From Owenia fusiformis (lineage: Eukaryota; Annelida; Polychaeta; Sabellida; Oweniidae), in contig CAIIXF020000006.1 of assembly GCA_903813345.2 (NCBI GenBank), forward strand, positions 28,465,936-28,529,935: 64,000 nucleotides of DNA, read 5' to 3'. Below are positions 60,601-63,574 of this stretch, one piece after another (position 1 is the stretch's first letter; every line of letters starts with the position of its first letter). The notes below the pieces were generated by a model, which ran no database searches, was not told where the DNA came from, and saw nothing but the letters and a program-made list of their open reading frames with translations. A program made the position numbers and the translations under genes.

Positions 60601-63574
60601 GAGTATACATGTTATCTTACAAGTCAGCATTGAGTATACAAGTTATCGTACAAGTCAGGATTGAGTATACATGTTATCGTACAAGTCAGCATTGAGTATA
60701 CATGTTATCGTACAAGTCAGCATTGAGTATAAATGTTATCTTACAAGTCAGCATTGAGTATACATGTTATCGTACAAGTCAGCATTGAGTATACATGTTA
60801 TCTTACAAGTCAGCATTGAGTATACATGTTATCTTGCAAGTCAGCATTGAGTATACATGTTATCTTACAAATCAGCATTGAGTATACATGTTATCTTACA
60901 AGTCAGCATTGAGTATACATGTTATCTTACAAGTCAGCATTGAGTATACGTGTTATCTTACAAGTCAGCATTGAGTATACAAGTTATTGTACAAGTCAGG
61001 ATTGAGTATACATGTTATCATACATCTCAGCATTGAGTATACATGTTATTGTACAAGTCAGCATTAAGTATACATGTTATCTTACAAGTCAGCATTGAGT
61101 ATACATGTTGTCTTACAAATCAGCATTGAGTATATATGTTATCGTACAAGTCAACATTGAGTATACATGTTATCTTACAAGTCAGCATTGAGTATACATG
61201 TTATCTTACAAGTCAGCATTGAGTATACATGTTATCTTACAAGTCAGCATTGAGTATACATGTTATCTTACAAGTCAGCATTGAGTATACAAGTTATCGT
61301 ACAAGTCAGGATTGAGTATACATGTTATCGTACAAGTCAGCATTGAGTATACATGTTATCGTACAAGTCAGCATTGAGTATAAATGTTATCTTACAAGTC
61401 AGCATTGAGTATACATGTTATCGTACAAGTCAGCATTGAGTATACATGTTATCTTACATGTCAGCATTGAGTATACATGTTATCTTACAAATCAGCATTG
61501 AGTATACATGTTATCTTACAAGTCAGCATTGAGTTTACATGTTATCTTACAAGTCAGCATTGAGTATACATGTTATCTTTCAAGTCAGCATTGAGTATAC
61601 ATGTTATCTTACAAGTCAGCATTGAGTATACATGTTATACTGCTGCATGTATACATGTCTTACAAGTCAGCAAAGTGTTCAAGTAGTAAATTAATTTATA
61701 ATTAAGTCGGTGTCAAATATATGTATATAGGTAGTATCTTATAAGTCAGTGCTGAATACATTCATGTCAGTATCATTTAGTCAGCATTGGATATATACAT
61801 AGTAGCTTGTAATACAACTACTTTCCAATTTTAGAAACATTAAAACTGTATAATTACATGTTATCTTACAAGTCAGCATTGAGTATACATGTTATCTTAC
61901 AAGTCAGCATTGAGTATACATGTTATCTTACAAGTCAGCATTGAGTATACAAGTTATCGTACAAGTCAGGATTGAGTATACATGTTATCGTACAAGTCAG
62001 CATTGAGTATACAAGTTATTGTACAAGTCAGGATTGAGTATACATGTTATCGTACATGTCAGCATTGAGAATACATGTTATCGTACAAGTCAGCATTGAG
62101 TATAAATGTTATCGTACAAGTCAGCATTGAGTATACATGTAATCGTACAAGTCAGCATTAAGTATACATGTTATCTTACAAGTCAGCATTGAGTATACAT
62201 GTTGTCTTACAAATCAGCATTGAGTATATATGTTATCGTACAAGTCAACATTGAGTATACATGTTATCTTACAAGTCAGCATTGAGTATACATGTTATCT
62301 TACAAGTCAGCATTGAGTATACATGTTATCTTACAAGTCAGCATTGAGTATACATGTTATCTTACAAGTCAGCATTGAGTATACAAGTTATCATACACGT
62401 CAGGATTGAGTATACATGTTATCGTACAAGTCAGCATTGAGTATACATGTTATCGTACAAGTCAGCATTGAGTATAAATGTTATCTTACAAGTCAGCATT
62501 GAGTATACATGTTATCGTACAAGTCAGCATTGAGTATACATGTTATCTTACATGTCAGCATTGAGTATACATGTTATCTTACAAATCAGCATTGAGTATA
62601 CATGTTATCTTACAAGTCAGCATTGAGTTTACATGTTATCTTACAAGTCAGCATTGAGTATACATGTTATCTTTCAAGTCAGCATTGAGTATACATGTTA
62701 TCTTACAAGTCAGCATTGAGTATACATGTTATCTTACAAGTCAGCATTGAGTATACATGTTATCTACAAGTCAGCATTGAGTATACATGTTATCTTACAA
62801 ATCAGCATTGAGTTTACATGTTATCTTACAAGTCAGCATTGAGTATACATGTTATCTTTCAAGTCAGCATTGAGTATACATGTTATCTTACAAGTCAGCA
62901 TTGAGTATACATGTTATCTTACAAGACAGCATTGAGTATACATGTTATCTTACAAGTCAGCATTGAGTATACATGTTATCTTACAAGTCAGCAAAGTGTT
63001 CAAGTAGTAAATTAATTTATAATTAAGTCGGTGTCAAATATATGTATATAGGTAGTATCTTATAAGTCAGTGCTGAATACATTCATGTCAGTATCATTTA
63101 GTCAGCATTGGATATATACATAGTAGCTTGTAATACAACTACTTTCCAATTTTAGAAACATTAAAACTGTATAATTACCTATGTACCATATGTATATGTC
63201 TCGTACCAGATTGTTCAATACGTTTGAGTAAAAATACTCTCATTTCAAAGGTTTTTAATATATATTCACAGTATTTTCACACAACATCCACAAAGCCAAT
63301 TAAAAGTATTTTAGGACATCATGTATAAAAACTATGCATGCTTTACTGTATTAGTTAAGTTTGTCTTTTGTACTCTTATACCCCATAAAGGGTGAATTGA
63401 GAAATCAATAAATAAAAAAATAAAATAAAAATAAAAAATGATGTGAAATACAAACGTACAAGTTTACATACTAAATTGTTTGTGTATTTCTTGTCCTCCA
63501 GATTTGACTTTGAGCATACCCAGGATGAGCAGGTCCACTTAGAATGTTTCTGTGTCATTGCAAATGGAATAGAG
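1..63574 (+). CDS. UBR4: UBR4 (p600) E3 ubiquitin-protein ligase, partial, 55 exons
   Basis: This is the central to C-terminal part of UBR4, a very large N-recognin-type E3 that works with KCMF1 and calmodulin in protein quality control (family knowledge). I joined 55 exons by GT-AG sites; every junction keeps the reading frame, giving about 2,960 codons. Strongly conserved blocks seen by eye include [15 protein letters not shown], a CPRCSAS zinc cluster, [39 protein letters not shown] and [14 protein letters not shown]. The order matches vertebrate UBR4 as I know it, without a clear break. Both ends are cut by the window, so the UBR box and the C-terminal catalytic module are absent. Introns range from about 200 bp to 17.1 kb, and three large ones carry other genes or a LINE on the opposite strand. 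Exon coordinates are in the block entries below. Confidence 0.96.
884..4171 (+). CDS. UBR4: UBR4 exons 3-8, beta-propeller-like region
   Basis: Exons 884-1135, 1379-1468, 1766-1918, 2424-2806, 3060-3225 and 3967-4171. Phases are 0,0,0,0,2,0 on entry, and the last exon ends in phase 1. The translation alternates short beta-type stretches with loops ([50 protein letters not shown]), which looks like a WD40-type propeller. The fold is my inference; the sequence match to UBR4 is clear. Exon 8 ends in a Lys-rich tract ([11 protein letters not shown]). Introns are small, except that the exon 7-8 intron carries a duplicated copy of the exon 7 edge. Confidence 0.94.
3226..3512 (+). repeat. Decayed tandem copy of the exon 7 edge
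   Basis: About 3330-3365 repeats the last bases of exon 7 (the AKAK codons) and the start of its intron. The donor base has changed here (caaaagtaag instead of caaaggtaat). About 3452-3512 repeats the following intron stretch containing gagtggaattttccat, which also occurs at 3253-3310. No open exon survives. Confidence 0.75.
4497..9337 (+). CDS. UBR4: UBR4 exons 9-13, jelly-roll-like region
   Basis: Exons 4497-4657, 6475-6606, 7610-7694, 8175-8406 and 9136-9337, with entry phases 1,0,0,1,2. Key blocks are [64 protein letters not shown] and [12 protein letters not shown]. For exon 11 I chose the last of ten tandem copies of its 5' part, because only that copy (7610) runs on to the QADKK segment and a donor. 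For exon 9 I chose the first of twelve copies, because only it has the full upstream part. Exon 12 contains a Ser/Asn-rich insert. The alternation of beta stretches would fit a beta-sandwich (inference). Confidence 0.92.
4561..6096 (+). repeat. 12 x 128-bp tandem array of exon 9 3' edge plus donor
   Basis: Units start at 4561 and every 128 bp up to 5969. Each contains the last 97 nt of exon 9, a GTAAG donor and about 31 nt of intron. In copies 2-12 the upstream sequence ends cactgtag, so each copy also has an acceptor-like AG. Copies differ at very few bases. Two markers, aattcaaaatt after copies 1 and 5 and gcacaac in copies 4 and 8, show a four-unit (512-bp) higher-order duplication. A further fragment (6155-6178) follows an AG at 6153-6154. 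Confidence 0.95.
6791..7666 (+). repeat. 10 x 91-bp tandem array of exon 11 5' edge plus acceptor
   Basis: Copies of the exon 11 start, each behind a ttccag acceptor, begin at 6791, 6882, 6973, 7064, 7155, 7246, 7337, 7428, 7519 and 7610. Each unit has about 57 nt of exon and 34 nt of intron. Only the last copy continues into the rest of exon 11 and a donor. Copies differ by scattered C/T and G/A changes. Early copies read ctatgtaatg after the exon part and later ones ctatataatg. Confidence 0.95.
7931..8004. repeat. Compound microsatellite (AAAG)n-(CAAA)n
   Basis: About six AAAG units run directly into about twelve CAAA units in the intron between exons 11 and 12. It is translated only by chance. 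Confidence 0.95.
8701..9112. mobile_element. Intronic dispersed repeats between exons 12 and 13
   Basis: About 8706-8825 has the form of a small inverted-repeat element, with gggtatccataatgtc at one end and ggacaccctgta-type ends (twice) at the other. About 8826-9112 is a copy of the dispersed family that also occurs at 6188, 30526, 37197, 40826, 41108 and 41616. Its signature is cttgtggatggtgttc, then a gcag..gtgacat..catgttaatg end. No coding sequence. Confidence 0.6.
9338..9520 (+). repeat. Degenerate copies of the exon 13 edge
   Basis: Three to four imperfect repeats of gcaacaatatagcctaccataacc, followed in some copies by a ggtatgt donor remnant, continue directly from the end of exon 13. 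The region looks like an older version of the exon 9 array. Confidence 0.7.
10082..12133 (-). CDS. Intronless TRIM-NHL protein with an internal membrane segment
   Basis: One 683-codon reading frame lies on the opposite strand inside a UBR4 intron. Order of parts: RING finger (C20-x2-C23 to about C62), B-box 1 (about 100-140), B-box 2 (about 165-200), coiled coil (about 205-330), a strongly hydrophobic segment at about 395-417 ([17 protein letters not shown]), then NHL-type beta-propeller repeats from about 440 to the end (for example [20 protein letters not shown]). RING plus B-boxes predict ubiquitin ligase activity. The hydrophobic segment would place the RING and the NHL propeller on opposite sides of a membrane, which is odd for this family. 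Absence of introns suggests a retrogene or a member of an expanded TRIM set. Met7 is an alternative start. I do not assign an orthologue. Confidence 0.92.
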   Translation of the reverse strand: MKTNETMSAATSQDLNILVCKLCNQTLRSPRILPCMHIYCVECLDKLVEDGQRGFQLKCPGCREEHMIPEGGVKNFKISLIQDDTSSKLFETFHQDGKPTCAVCAIQNIDKIARVMCINCSKVLCAKCRQLHDNFVSGHAILNLTDDKIEDEKMLYEYMKEPKVNCPKHKNNVLNWFCEDDNSAICSECIAINHKGHKYVDIHKAAENNKILIDELLKDGENRVDVFDTAIKQAKLYRDNMQRTLNNATDVLTNEMNAAILTIRESYTSRIDDVIKQIEDCTNPAEDHIKNIEDKKANIENTIDQLHTMKDKTNNAELANITNEIHRKRKQWKQNPKPDFNGKTLHIKTQPGKIKNYSESLGKITIKLGKVTVKDTVKTDAITLEEVTIKDTAMTKDIFTFLLIVLAVAVLIAGICLSSLDHHVKKVIQPEVLVSKKLNGYIQSLQMFDNDKLITVEEGSVYMYNSKLEQIKYFEINYYVSNVITTKSKLIGFTTSKIPFIRFIKADGSHVRQMEVPKLNHILGLSVNSKNELIVSDFGDKSIYHVDITSGDILAKSTLGLFEYPLYIATNSKDVVIVSDYLAHRVTAITRDGDVVFRYGTQGSGQNQLYHPAGICTDNADNVIVIDSLNKRVHLLSPNGTFLQYLMTKSDGLVQPKACVVNHEGHALVGDQHGNIHIIKYRE
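12134..13066. repeat. 23-bp minisatellite upstream of the TRIM gene, rest of intron
   Basis: About 12375-12812 is a tandem array with unit caataattagataacacaaagg, roughly 18 copies, with spacer variants (attggta, taggg, agtg). It starts about 240 bp upstream of the TRIM start codon. 12134-12374 should hold the TRIM promoter, but I see no clear TATA box. 12880-13060 is AT-rich with ATATAT tracts before the exon 14 acceptor. Confidence 0.85.
13067..19827 (+). CDS. UBR4: UBR4 exons 14-16
   Basis: Exons 13067-13238, 17865-18086 and 19597-19827, all ending in phase 1. Blocks are [41 protein letters not shown] and then [15 protein letters not shown] through [20 protein letters not shown]. The acidic linker at the start of exon 15 ([10 protein letters not shown]) differs in length from vertebrate UBR4. 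The 17865 acceptor was chosen because it joins exon 14 in phase 1 and puts ALEMTDIE in frame. An ATG at 17831 in the same frame is intronic. Exon 16 uses the last of seven tandem copies of its 5' half, the only one with a donor (after 19827). Confidence 0.93.
13615..13694. repeat. Hairpin repeat
   Basis: Imperfect arms 13621-13648 and 13668-13694 (atccactcatggat...atctgcac and its complement) enclose a loop rich in ctcgctacgctcgctc. It lies next to the 3' end of the LINE copy. It resembles the end of a foldback element. Confidence 0.75.
13879..16014 (-). pseudogene. LINE reverse transcriptase with one in-frame stop
   Basis: Two open segments, 16014-15181 and 15042-13879, are in the same frame. 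I see a single TGA at 15183-15181 between them, in the VLQGSVLS region. RT motifs are visible: [43 protein letters not shown] and, about 40 codons past the stop, [10 protein letters not shown] holding the catalytic aspartates. The C-terminal part ends with a CNTC..H..C knuckle ([13 protein letters not shown]). Apart from the stop the domain looks intact, so insertion is not very ancient. Confidence 0.9.
16206..17234 (-). pseudogene. LINE endonuclease domain
   Basis: Open for 342 codons. The exonuclease-endonuclease-phosphatase signature is visible as IICGDMNAR (about residues 92-100), VIDYVVI and [11 protein letters not shown] near the C-terminal side. The N-terminal catalytic part of the domain is missing because the copy is 5' truncated. 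The following linker to the RT (16015-16205) reads through only by changing frame, so this copy is not functional. Confidence 0.88.
17261..17680. mobile_element. MITE with about 24-bp terminal inverted repeats
   Basis: Left end tatagtatggtcagagcaat at 17261 and the inverted right end ending ccatggtata at 17680. The interior is T-rich with no coding capacity. A related, shorter copy lies at 29350-29522 in the opposite orientation. Ends begin and finish with TATA, which would fit a TA target (inference). Confidence 0.75.
18290..18315 (+). repeat. Fragment copy of the exon 15 donor
   Basis: gtctgtatgcctggtgagtc repeats the last codons of exon 15 and its GTGAGT donor 215 bp downstream of the original. 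It is a potential decoy donor. Confidence 0.8.
18615..19720 (+). repeat. 7-copy tandem array of exon 16 5' half plus acceptor
   Basis: Copies begin after a ctag acceptor at 18615, 18772, 18929, 19096, 19263, 19430 and 19597. Spacing is 157 bp for the first intervals and 167 bp later; the difference is a short deletion around the HAFTSYNQ codons. Each unit has about 120 nt of exon 16 then a short intron piece ending ttctatttctag. Only the last copy reaches the rest of exon 16 and a donor. Each copy also has an internal gtgagt 23 nt after the acceptor. Confidence 0.95.
20125..22013 (+). CDS. UBR4: UBR4 exons 17-20, low-complexity linker with UIM-like helix
   Basis: Exons 20125-20270, 20673-20843, 21239-21485 and 21854-22013, with entry phases 1,0,0,1. 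The translation is rich in Gly, Ser, Pro and acidic residues and is probably disordered. One island is well conserved: [20 protein letters not shown] in exon 18. Its acidic run followed by a hydrophobic-x-x-Ala-Leu-x-Ser helix has the shape of a ubiquitin-interacting motif. Exon 19 has two possible donors. I chose the later one (GTAAGA, exon end 21485), because it gives phase 1 and joins to [10 protein letters not shown] in exon 20. Confidence 0.88.
20440..20650. repeat. Two related tRNA-like SINE fragments
   Basis: Two similar segments (about 20455-20540 and 20578-20645) share ttggttaagaa, then a ggtaatgtgctatataaaaa-type stretch. The first continues with agttctagcccc, which resembles a Pol III B box. 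Probably SINE debris; weak. Confidence 0.4.
20844..21238. other. Intron without recognisable features
   Basis: The intron between exons 18 and 19. AT-rich, with a short gatagaa repeat near 21125. I see no gene or element. Confidence 0.7.
22073..22225. repeat. Short minisatellite, about 2.5 copies of 58-60 bp
   Basis: Unit begins ccccttaaaggccccttaaa and ends gtgtccataaaaaaga. It lies just after the exon 20 donor. Confidence 0.85.
22474..25827 (+). CDS. UBR4: UBR4 exons 21-27, helical repeat region
   Basis: Exons 22474-22570, 22831-22938, 23199-23306, 23642-23761, 24842-25009, 25262-25387 and 25654-25827. Exon 21 enters in phase 2; the others enter in phase 0. Helical blocks include [66 protein letters not shown] and [16 protein letters not shown]. 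They look like the armadillo/HEAT-type solenoid expected for this part of UBR4 (inference). A large palindromic repeat sits in the intron between exons 24 and 25. Confidence 0.94.
22655..22695 (+). repeat. Fragment copy of the exon 22 5' edge
   Basis: ggttctgctgatgctgacct followed by ctgacctcatg repeats the first 30 nt of exon 22 (start 22831), upstream of the real acceptor. The AG before it is replaced by ccgg, so the copy cannot be spliced. Confidence 0.75.
23774..24633. mobile_element. Near-perfect 860-bp palindromic (foldback) element
   Basis: The left arm (from about 23774) and the right arm (to about 24633) are inverted copies of about 420 bp each around a loop of some 10-16 bp near 24200. 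Outer ends read caccaccctatgcagacaga and its complement. Arms differ at only a few positions. No transposase. It lies in the intron between exons 24 and 25. In RNA it would form a very long hairpin. Confidence 0.92.
26027..27985 (+). CDS. UBR4: UBR4 exons 28-31
   Basis: Exons 26027-26105, 26384-26557, 26888-27059 and 27838-27985, with entry phases 0,1,1,2. They continue the helical solenoid: [24 protein letters not shown], a Lys/Asp-rich insert ([14 protein letters not shown]), [20 protein letters not shown] and [20 protein letters not shown]. The donor of exon 30 follows TATAG at 27059 and is immediately repeated about ten more times in a 31-bp array. Confidence 0.94.
27047..27390 (+). repeat. 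About 11 copies of the exon 30 edge, 30-33 bp units
   Basis: Unit is ctcttactcaatatttatag followed by gtaagaatatg. It repeats the last 16-20 nt of exon 30 and its donor. Each unit therefore reads pyrimidine-rich stretch, AG, GTAAGA with no spacer. The last full copy again has the ttgttctcaatattt form of the true exon. Confidence 0.93.
28008..28468. repeat. 28-bp minisatellite, about 16 copies
   Basis: Unit ggttgataattatctgaact followed by gtttaata, with acg/agg and aactg/aaatg variants. It begins about 25 nt after the exon 31 donor but does not contain exon sequence. Confidence 0.92.
28649..31743 (+). CDS. UBR4: UBR4 exons 32-36, beta domain and zinc-binding cysteine cluster
   Basis: Exons 28649-28734, 29081-29168, 29729-29922, 30241-30480 and 31482-31743, with entry phases 0,2,0,2,2. 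Exons 33-35 encode a very conserved block: [20 protein letters not shown], then [20 protein letters not shown] and [20 protein letters not shown]. Exons 35-36 then carry paired cysteines: CPRC, CGNC, CHKC, CNAC and CGFC, followed by [18 protein letters not shown]. Four or more CxxC pairs in about 60 residues imply a structural zinc module. This is the best conserved part of the window by eye and a good anchor for the UBR4 identification. Confidence 0.96.
29235..29350. repeat. Hairpin repeat
   Basis: Arms of about 33 bp, 29235-29267 and 29315-29350, with aggttattcaccgatagggat and its inverted partner. It directly abuts the short MITE copy at 29350. Confidence 0.8.
29350..29522. mobile_element. 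Second, shorter MITE copy, inverted relative to 17261
   Basis: Ends atactatgatcaagaccaat and gatattgctctgaccatggt are the same inverted repeats as at 17261-17680. The interior shares the aggattttaggtagatatt and tttctctcatt blocks in reverse. About 250 bp of the interior is missing. Confidence 0.7.
30526..31481. other. Intron 35-36: one dispersed repeat, otherwise nothing clear
   Basis: 30526-30682 is a copy of the gtggtgacat family. An open stretch at 30750-31085 lacks an acceptor-donor context in UBR4 frame and shows no family resemblance, so I do not call it. The rest is unremarkable AT-rich sequence. Confidence 0.6.
31931..34544 (+). CDS. UBR4: UBR4 exons 37-42
   Basis: Exons 31931-32056, 32383-32558, 32810-32969, 33370-33501, 34009-34093 and 34420-34544, with entry phases 0,0,2,0,0,1. 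Blocks are [33 protein letters not shown], a variable Thr/Pro linker in exon 38, [60 protein letters not shown] and [15 protein letters not shown]. Helical solenoid with a CYGC pair. All donors are canonical. Confidence 0.94.
33866..33930 (+). repeat. Decayed copy of the exon 41 acceptor and 5' edge
   Basis: A block reading gttgattgtgt..gtttcagggg then gatgatgttgatagctg resembles the acceptor and first 40 nt of exon 41 at 34009. The nearby tgattgtg motifs show further partial repetition. Confidence 0.65.
34545..35128. other. Intron 42-43 with a ggcaccgaaa-rich inverted cluster
   Basis: Between about 34825 and 34960 the motif ggcaccgaaa / tttcggc(a/t)c recurs in both orientations (ttcggcatcaaa, ttccggcaccaaa, ggtgccgaaacggcaccgaa, ggcaccgaaaggg). 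The rest shows no gene. Confidence 0.6.
35129..38728 (+). CDS. UBR4: UBR4 exons 43-48
   Basis: Exons 35129-35258, 36281-36439, 36811-36970, 37388-37529, 38080-38335 and 38607-38728, with entry phases 0,1,1,2,0,1. Exon 44 opens with a long Lys/Glu/Asp-rich tract built on a KKEGK motif. I think it is expanded compared with vertebrate UBR4, and it ends [16 protein letters not shown]. Later blocks are well conserved: [57 protein letters not shown] and [14 protein letters not shown]. The exon 46 donor lies at the first of eight tandem 58-bp copies. Confidence 0.94.
35259..36280. other. Intron 43-44, no recognisable gene or element
   Basis: About 1 kb of AT-rich sequence. A few loosely repeated phrases (gttgcttgcaccc-like at 35337, 35380 and 35440) suggest an old tandem repeat. 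Open stretches here are short and unsupported. Confidence 0.6.
37197..37345 (+). mobile_element. Copy of the gtggtgacat dispersed repeat
   Basis: Begins atgtcacctccacaagtggt, has agtctccaag..tggtgttc in the middle and ends near ggtaaatgccttgtt. This is the most complete-looking of the copies in the window. No coding capacity; class unknown, possibly a short non-autonomous element. Confidence 0.6.
37478..37933 (+). repeat. 8 x about 58-bp tandem array of exon 46 3' edge plus donor
   Basis: Donors follow aacttataaccaag at 37529, 37587, 37645, 37703 and four further sites to about 37932. Each unit repeats the last 52 nt of exon 46 then gttagt. The final copy has gtacatt instead. Length differences come from aaagggg/aagggg and tgggg/tggg variation. 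Confidence 0.94.
38005..38062 (+). repeat. Fragment copy of exon 47 interior
   Basis: ctctgacctgttagcctata followed by tcacagattatgg repeats codons around [11 protein letters not shown] of exon 47 just upstream of that exon's acceptor. It has no splice sites. Confidence 0.8.
38729..39685. other. Intron 48-49, nothing recognisable
   Basis: About 950 bp without repeats, splice-flanked open frames or motifs that I can identify. Confidence 0.6.
39686..43132 (+). CDS. UBR4: UBR4 exons 49-53
   Basis: Exons 39686-39839, 40499-40714, 41008-41089, 41737-41890 and 43010-43132, with entry phases 0,1,1,2,0. Blocks are [79 protein letters not shown] and [19 protein letters not shown]. They match UBR4 shortly before the C-terminal catalytic region. 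The donor after 43132 opens the 17.1-kb intron that hosts the nested cysteine-rich genes. Confidence 0.95.
39985..40180. mobile_element. Dispersed repeat, family shared with 42440-42715
   Basis: Shares gcttgtaaccag, aaaattccaggggagttcac, tttggcccaaag, aagtgct(c/a)agaatg and gattttgaaagaat with the copy at 42440-42715. The second copy ends with the inverted phrase ctggctacgagcctg, suggesting terminal inverted repeats. Confidence 0.65.
40826..41660 (+). mobile_element. Three copies or fragments of the gtggtgacat repeat
   Basis: Fragments at about 40826-40905, 41108-41295 (with an internal 29-bp duplication around atctgtcacaaatggcagg) and 41616-41655. All are in the same orientation as the other copies in this gene. 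They flank exon 51. Confidence 0.6.
41891..43009. mobile_element. Intron 52-53: dispersed repeat and tRNA-like SINE remnant
   Basis: 42440-42715 is the second copy of the ctggctacgagcctg family. 42886-42970 reads gttggccgagcagactagag and later gaggtcatgagttcaagac, close to tRNA A and B boxes. It lacks a clean tRNA fold end, so I call it a tRNA-derived SINE head or tRNA pseudogene, not a working tRNA. The rest is plain. Confidence 0.55.
43406..51655 (-). CDS. Secreted cysteine-rich, mucin-like protein with pacifastin-like and TSP1-like modules (copy A)
   Basis: Nested in UBR4 intron 53 on the opposite strand. Proposed exons: 51655-50221, 49087-48116, 44079-43972 and 43794-43406, all joined in phase 1, giving about 967 residues. 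ATG at 51655 starts a signal peptide ([12 protein letters not shown]). Next come paired cysteine modules with CPNTYKC and CPSSYKC, a VWC-like stretch ([17 protein letters not shown]), then Thr-rich mucin-like tracts. These alternate with CxxCxCxxGxxxxCxxC modules resembling pacifastin light-chain or VWC repeats. The last exon has a TSP1-like core ([12 protein letters not shown]). The TSTEYPTT-type repeat in exon 2 is probably O-glycosylated. AATAAA lies 24 nt after the stop (43382-43377). An extracellular matrix, mucus or inhibitor role is only inference. Confidence 0.75.
44319..44870. mobile_element. MITE-like element with about 40-bp inverted ends
   Basis: Left end actctaaacacagtggtgtc then cgacgatcaaaaaatcc; right end is the inverted counterpart ending gtcggacgggaagg then agagtgtaat. 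About 550 bp, no coding sequence. It lies in the intron between the last two internal exons of copy A. Confidence 0.7.
44933..45020. mobile_element. 3' end fragment of a retroelement
   Basis: taagtttgtcttttgtactc followed by a ccctataaggggtgaattgagaaatcaataaat-type end and an A-rich tail. The same 3' end occurs at 63345-63440, so it is a dispersed LINE or SINE tail. Confidence 0.65.
45804..46490 (-). pseudogene. Decayed exon copy of the cysteine-rich module (copy A locus)
   Basis: A 687-nt segment keeps an AG at its start (46492-46491) and a GTAATC donor after 45804, like the neighbouring exon 49087-48116. It also has the same plan: Thr/Pro tract, CENETPKIE, then [35 protein letters not shown] and [10 protein letters not shown]. 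Reading it needs at least three changes of frame, and a TGA stands where a Cys is expected (near 46080, GEC*RCGC). It is therefore best read as a dead duplicate exon. I describe it as broken and do not join it into the gene. Confidence 0.8.
46691..47803. mobile_element. 1.1-kb element with atcccatcgaac inverted ends and internal tandem repeats
   Basis: The left end atcccatcgaac (46691) is matched inverted at 47792-47803. Near the left end lies a (CCGT)n tract. Inside are four to five copies of a roughly 147-bp unit containing gtagtggagcgattttgttc, gtgaatactttaagcatgg and aatggccgcc. No transposase. It sits in an intron of copy A. Confidence 0.8.
49380..50220. repeat. Intron sequence duplicated in copy B
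   Basis: 49380-49845 matches 53120-53628 and 49846-50220 matches 55836-56108. The duplicate at copy B is interrupted by a 2.2-kb insertion. No coding content. Confidence 0.8.
51656..52320 (-). promoter_or_regulatory. Upstream flank of copy A, shared with copy B
   Basis: About 520 bp upstream of the copy A start codon (51656 to about 52185) matches 57118 to about 57650 upstream of copy B, almost base for base. This suggests both have the same promoter. I see no convincing TATA box. Downstream of 52185 the match is lost at the element inserted in copy B. Confidence 0.55.
52600..57117 (-). CDS. Secreted cysteine-rich protein with TSP1-like C-terminal exon, shortened paralogue (copy B)
   Basis: Paralogue of copy A, upstream of it on the same strand. 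Proposed exons: 57117-56109 and 52988-52600, phase 1, about 465 residues. Signal peptide ([16 protein letters not shown]), the two CPNTYKC/CPSSYKC modules, the VWC-like stretch, [16 protein letters not shown] and one pacifastin-like pair ([22 protein letters not shown]) are nearly identical to copy A. The mucin tract and one cysteine module inside exon 1 are missing. The exons equivalent to 49087-48116 and 44079-43972 are also absent. The TSP1-like last exon is conserved. AATAAA lies 41 nt after the stop (52559-52554). The acceptor for the last exon is not certain (see findings). Confidence 0.75.
53628..55832. mobile_element. 2.2-kb insertion in the copy B intron, with a nested MITE
   Basis: Compared with copy A (junction near 49845), about 2.2 kb is inserted between cccttttcagaaaa and tttgagaatcc. 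Inside, 54069-54496 is a MITE with ends ccaaatgcgagtag and ctactcgcatctgg, related to 57845-58268. The sequence tta on both sides could be a 3-bp target duplication. No transposase is seen, so the outer insertion could also be a loss from copy A. Confidence 0.65.
57683..58729. mobile_element. 1.05-kb inverted-repeat element with a nested MITE
   Basis: Left arm aaacgccacttttttttt then ctataactttt at 57683-57719; the inverted right arm at 58680-58713 ends in ggcccaccctgta. Between them, 57845-58268 is a MITE with agatgcgagtag ends. Compared with the copy A flank, it is inserted in the upstream region of copy B, about 570 bp before its start codon. Confidence 0.75.
58730..60241. other. End of intron 53, one SINE-like trace
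   Basis: Around 59790-59835 the complement reads ctgggtttgatccccactcg, close to a tRNA B box, so a - strand SINE remnant is possible. Otherwise AT-rich sequence with no gene that I can see. Confidence 0.5.
60242..63574 (+). CDS. UBR4: UBR4 exons 54-55
   Basis: Exons 60242-60432 (phase 0) and 63502-63574 (phase 2). They encode [40 protein letters not shown] and [20 protein letters not shown], ending [10 protein letters not shown] before a GTGAGT donor. They continue UBR4 directly after exon 53, confirming that the intervening 17 kb is one intron. The gene runs on beyond the window. Confidence 0.94.
60433..63000. repeat. 31-bp satellite, about 75 copies, with 1.32-kb higher-order duplication
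   Basis: Unit agcattgagtatacatgtta followed by tcttacaagtc. Block 1 runs from 60433 to about 61640 and block 2 from about 61858 to 62993. A non-repetitive 185-bp segment beginning caaagtgttcaagtag follows each block (61671 and 62992), so block plus tail is duplicated with an offset of 1321 bp. Variant units (cgtacaagtcagga, ttacaaatc, gagtttac) recur in the same order. The array begins at the exon 54 donor. Confidence 0.95.
63001..63501. mobile_element. Tail copy and retroelement 3' end before exon 55
   Basis: 63001 to about 63178 completes the second copy of the 185-bp segment. 63345-63440 ends with the same gggtgaattgagaaatcaat and A-rich tail as 44933-45020. Confidence 0.65.
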
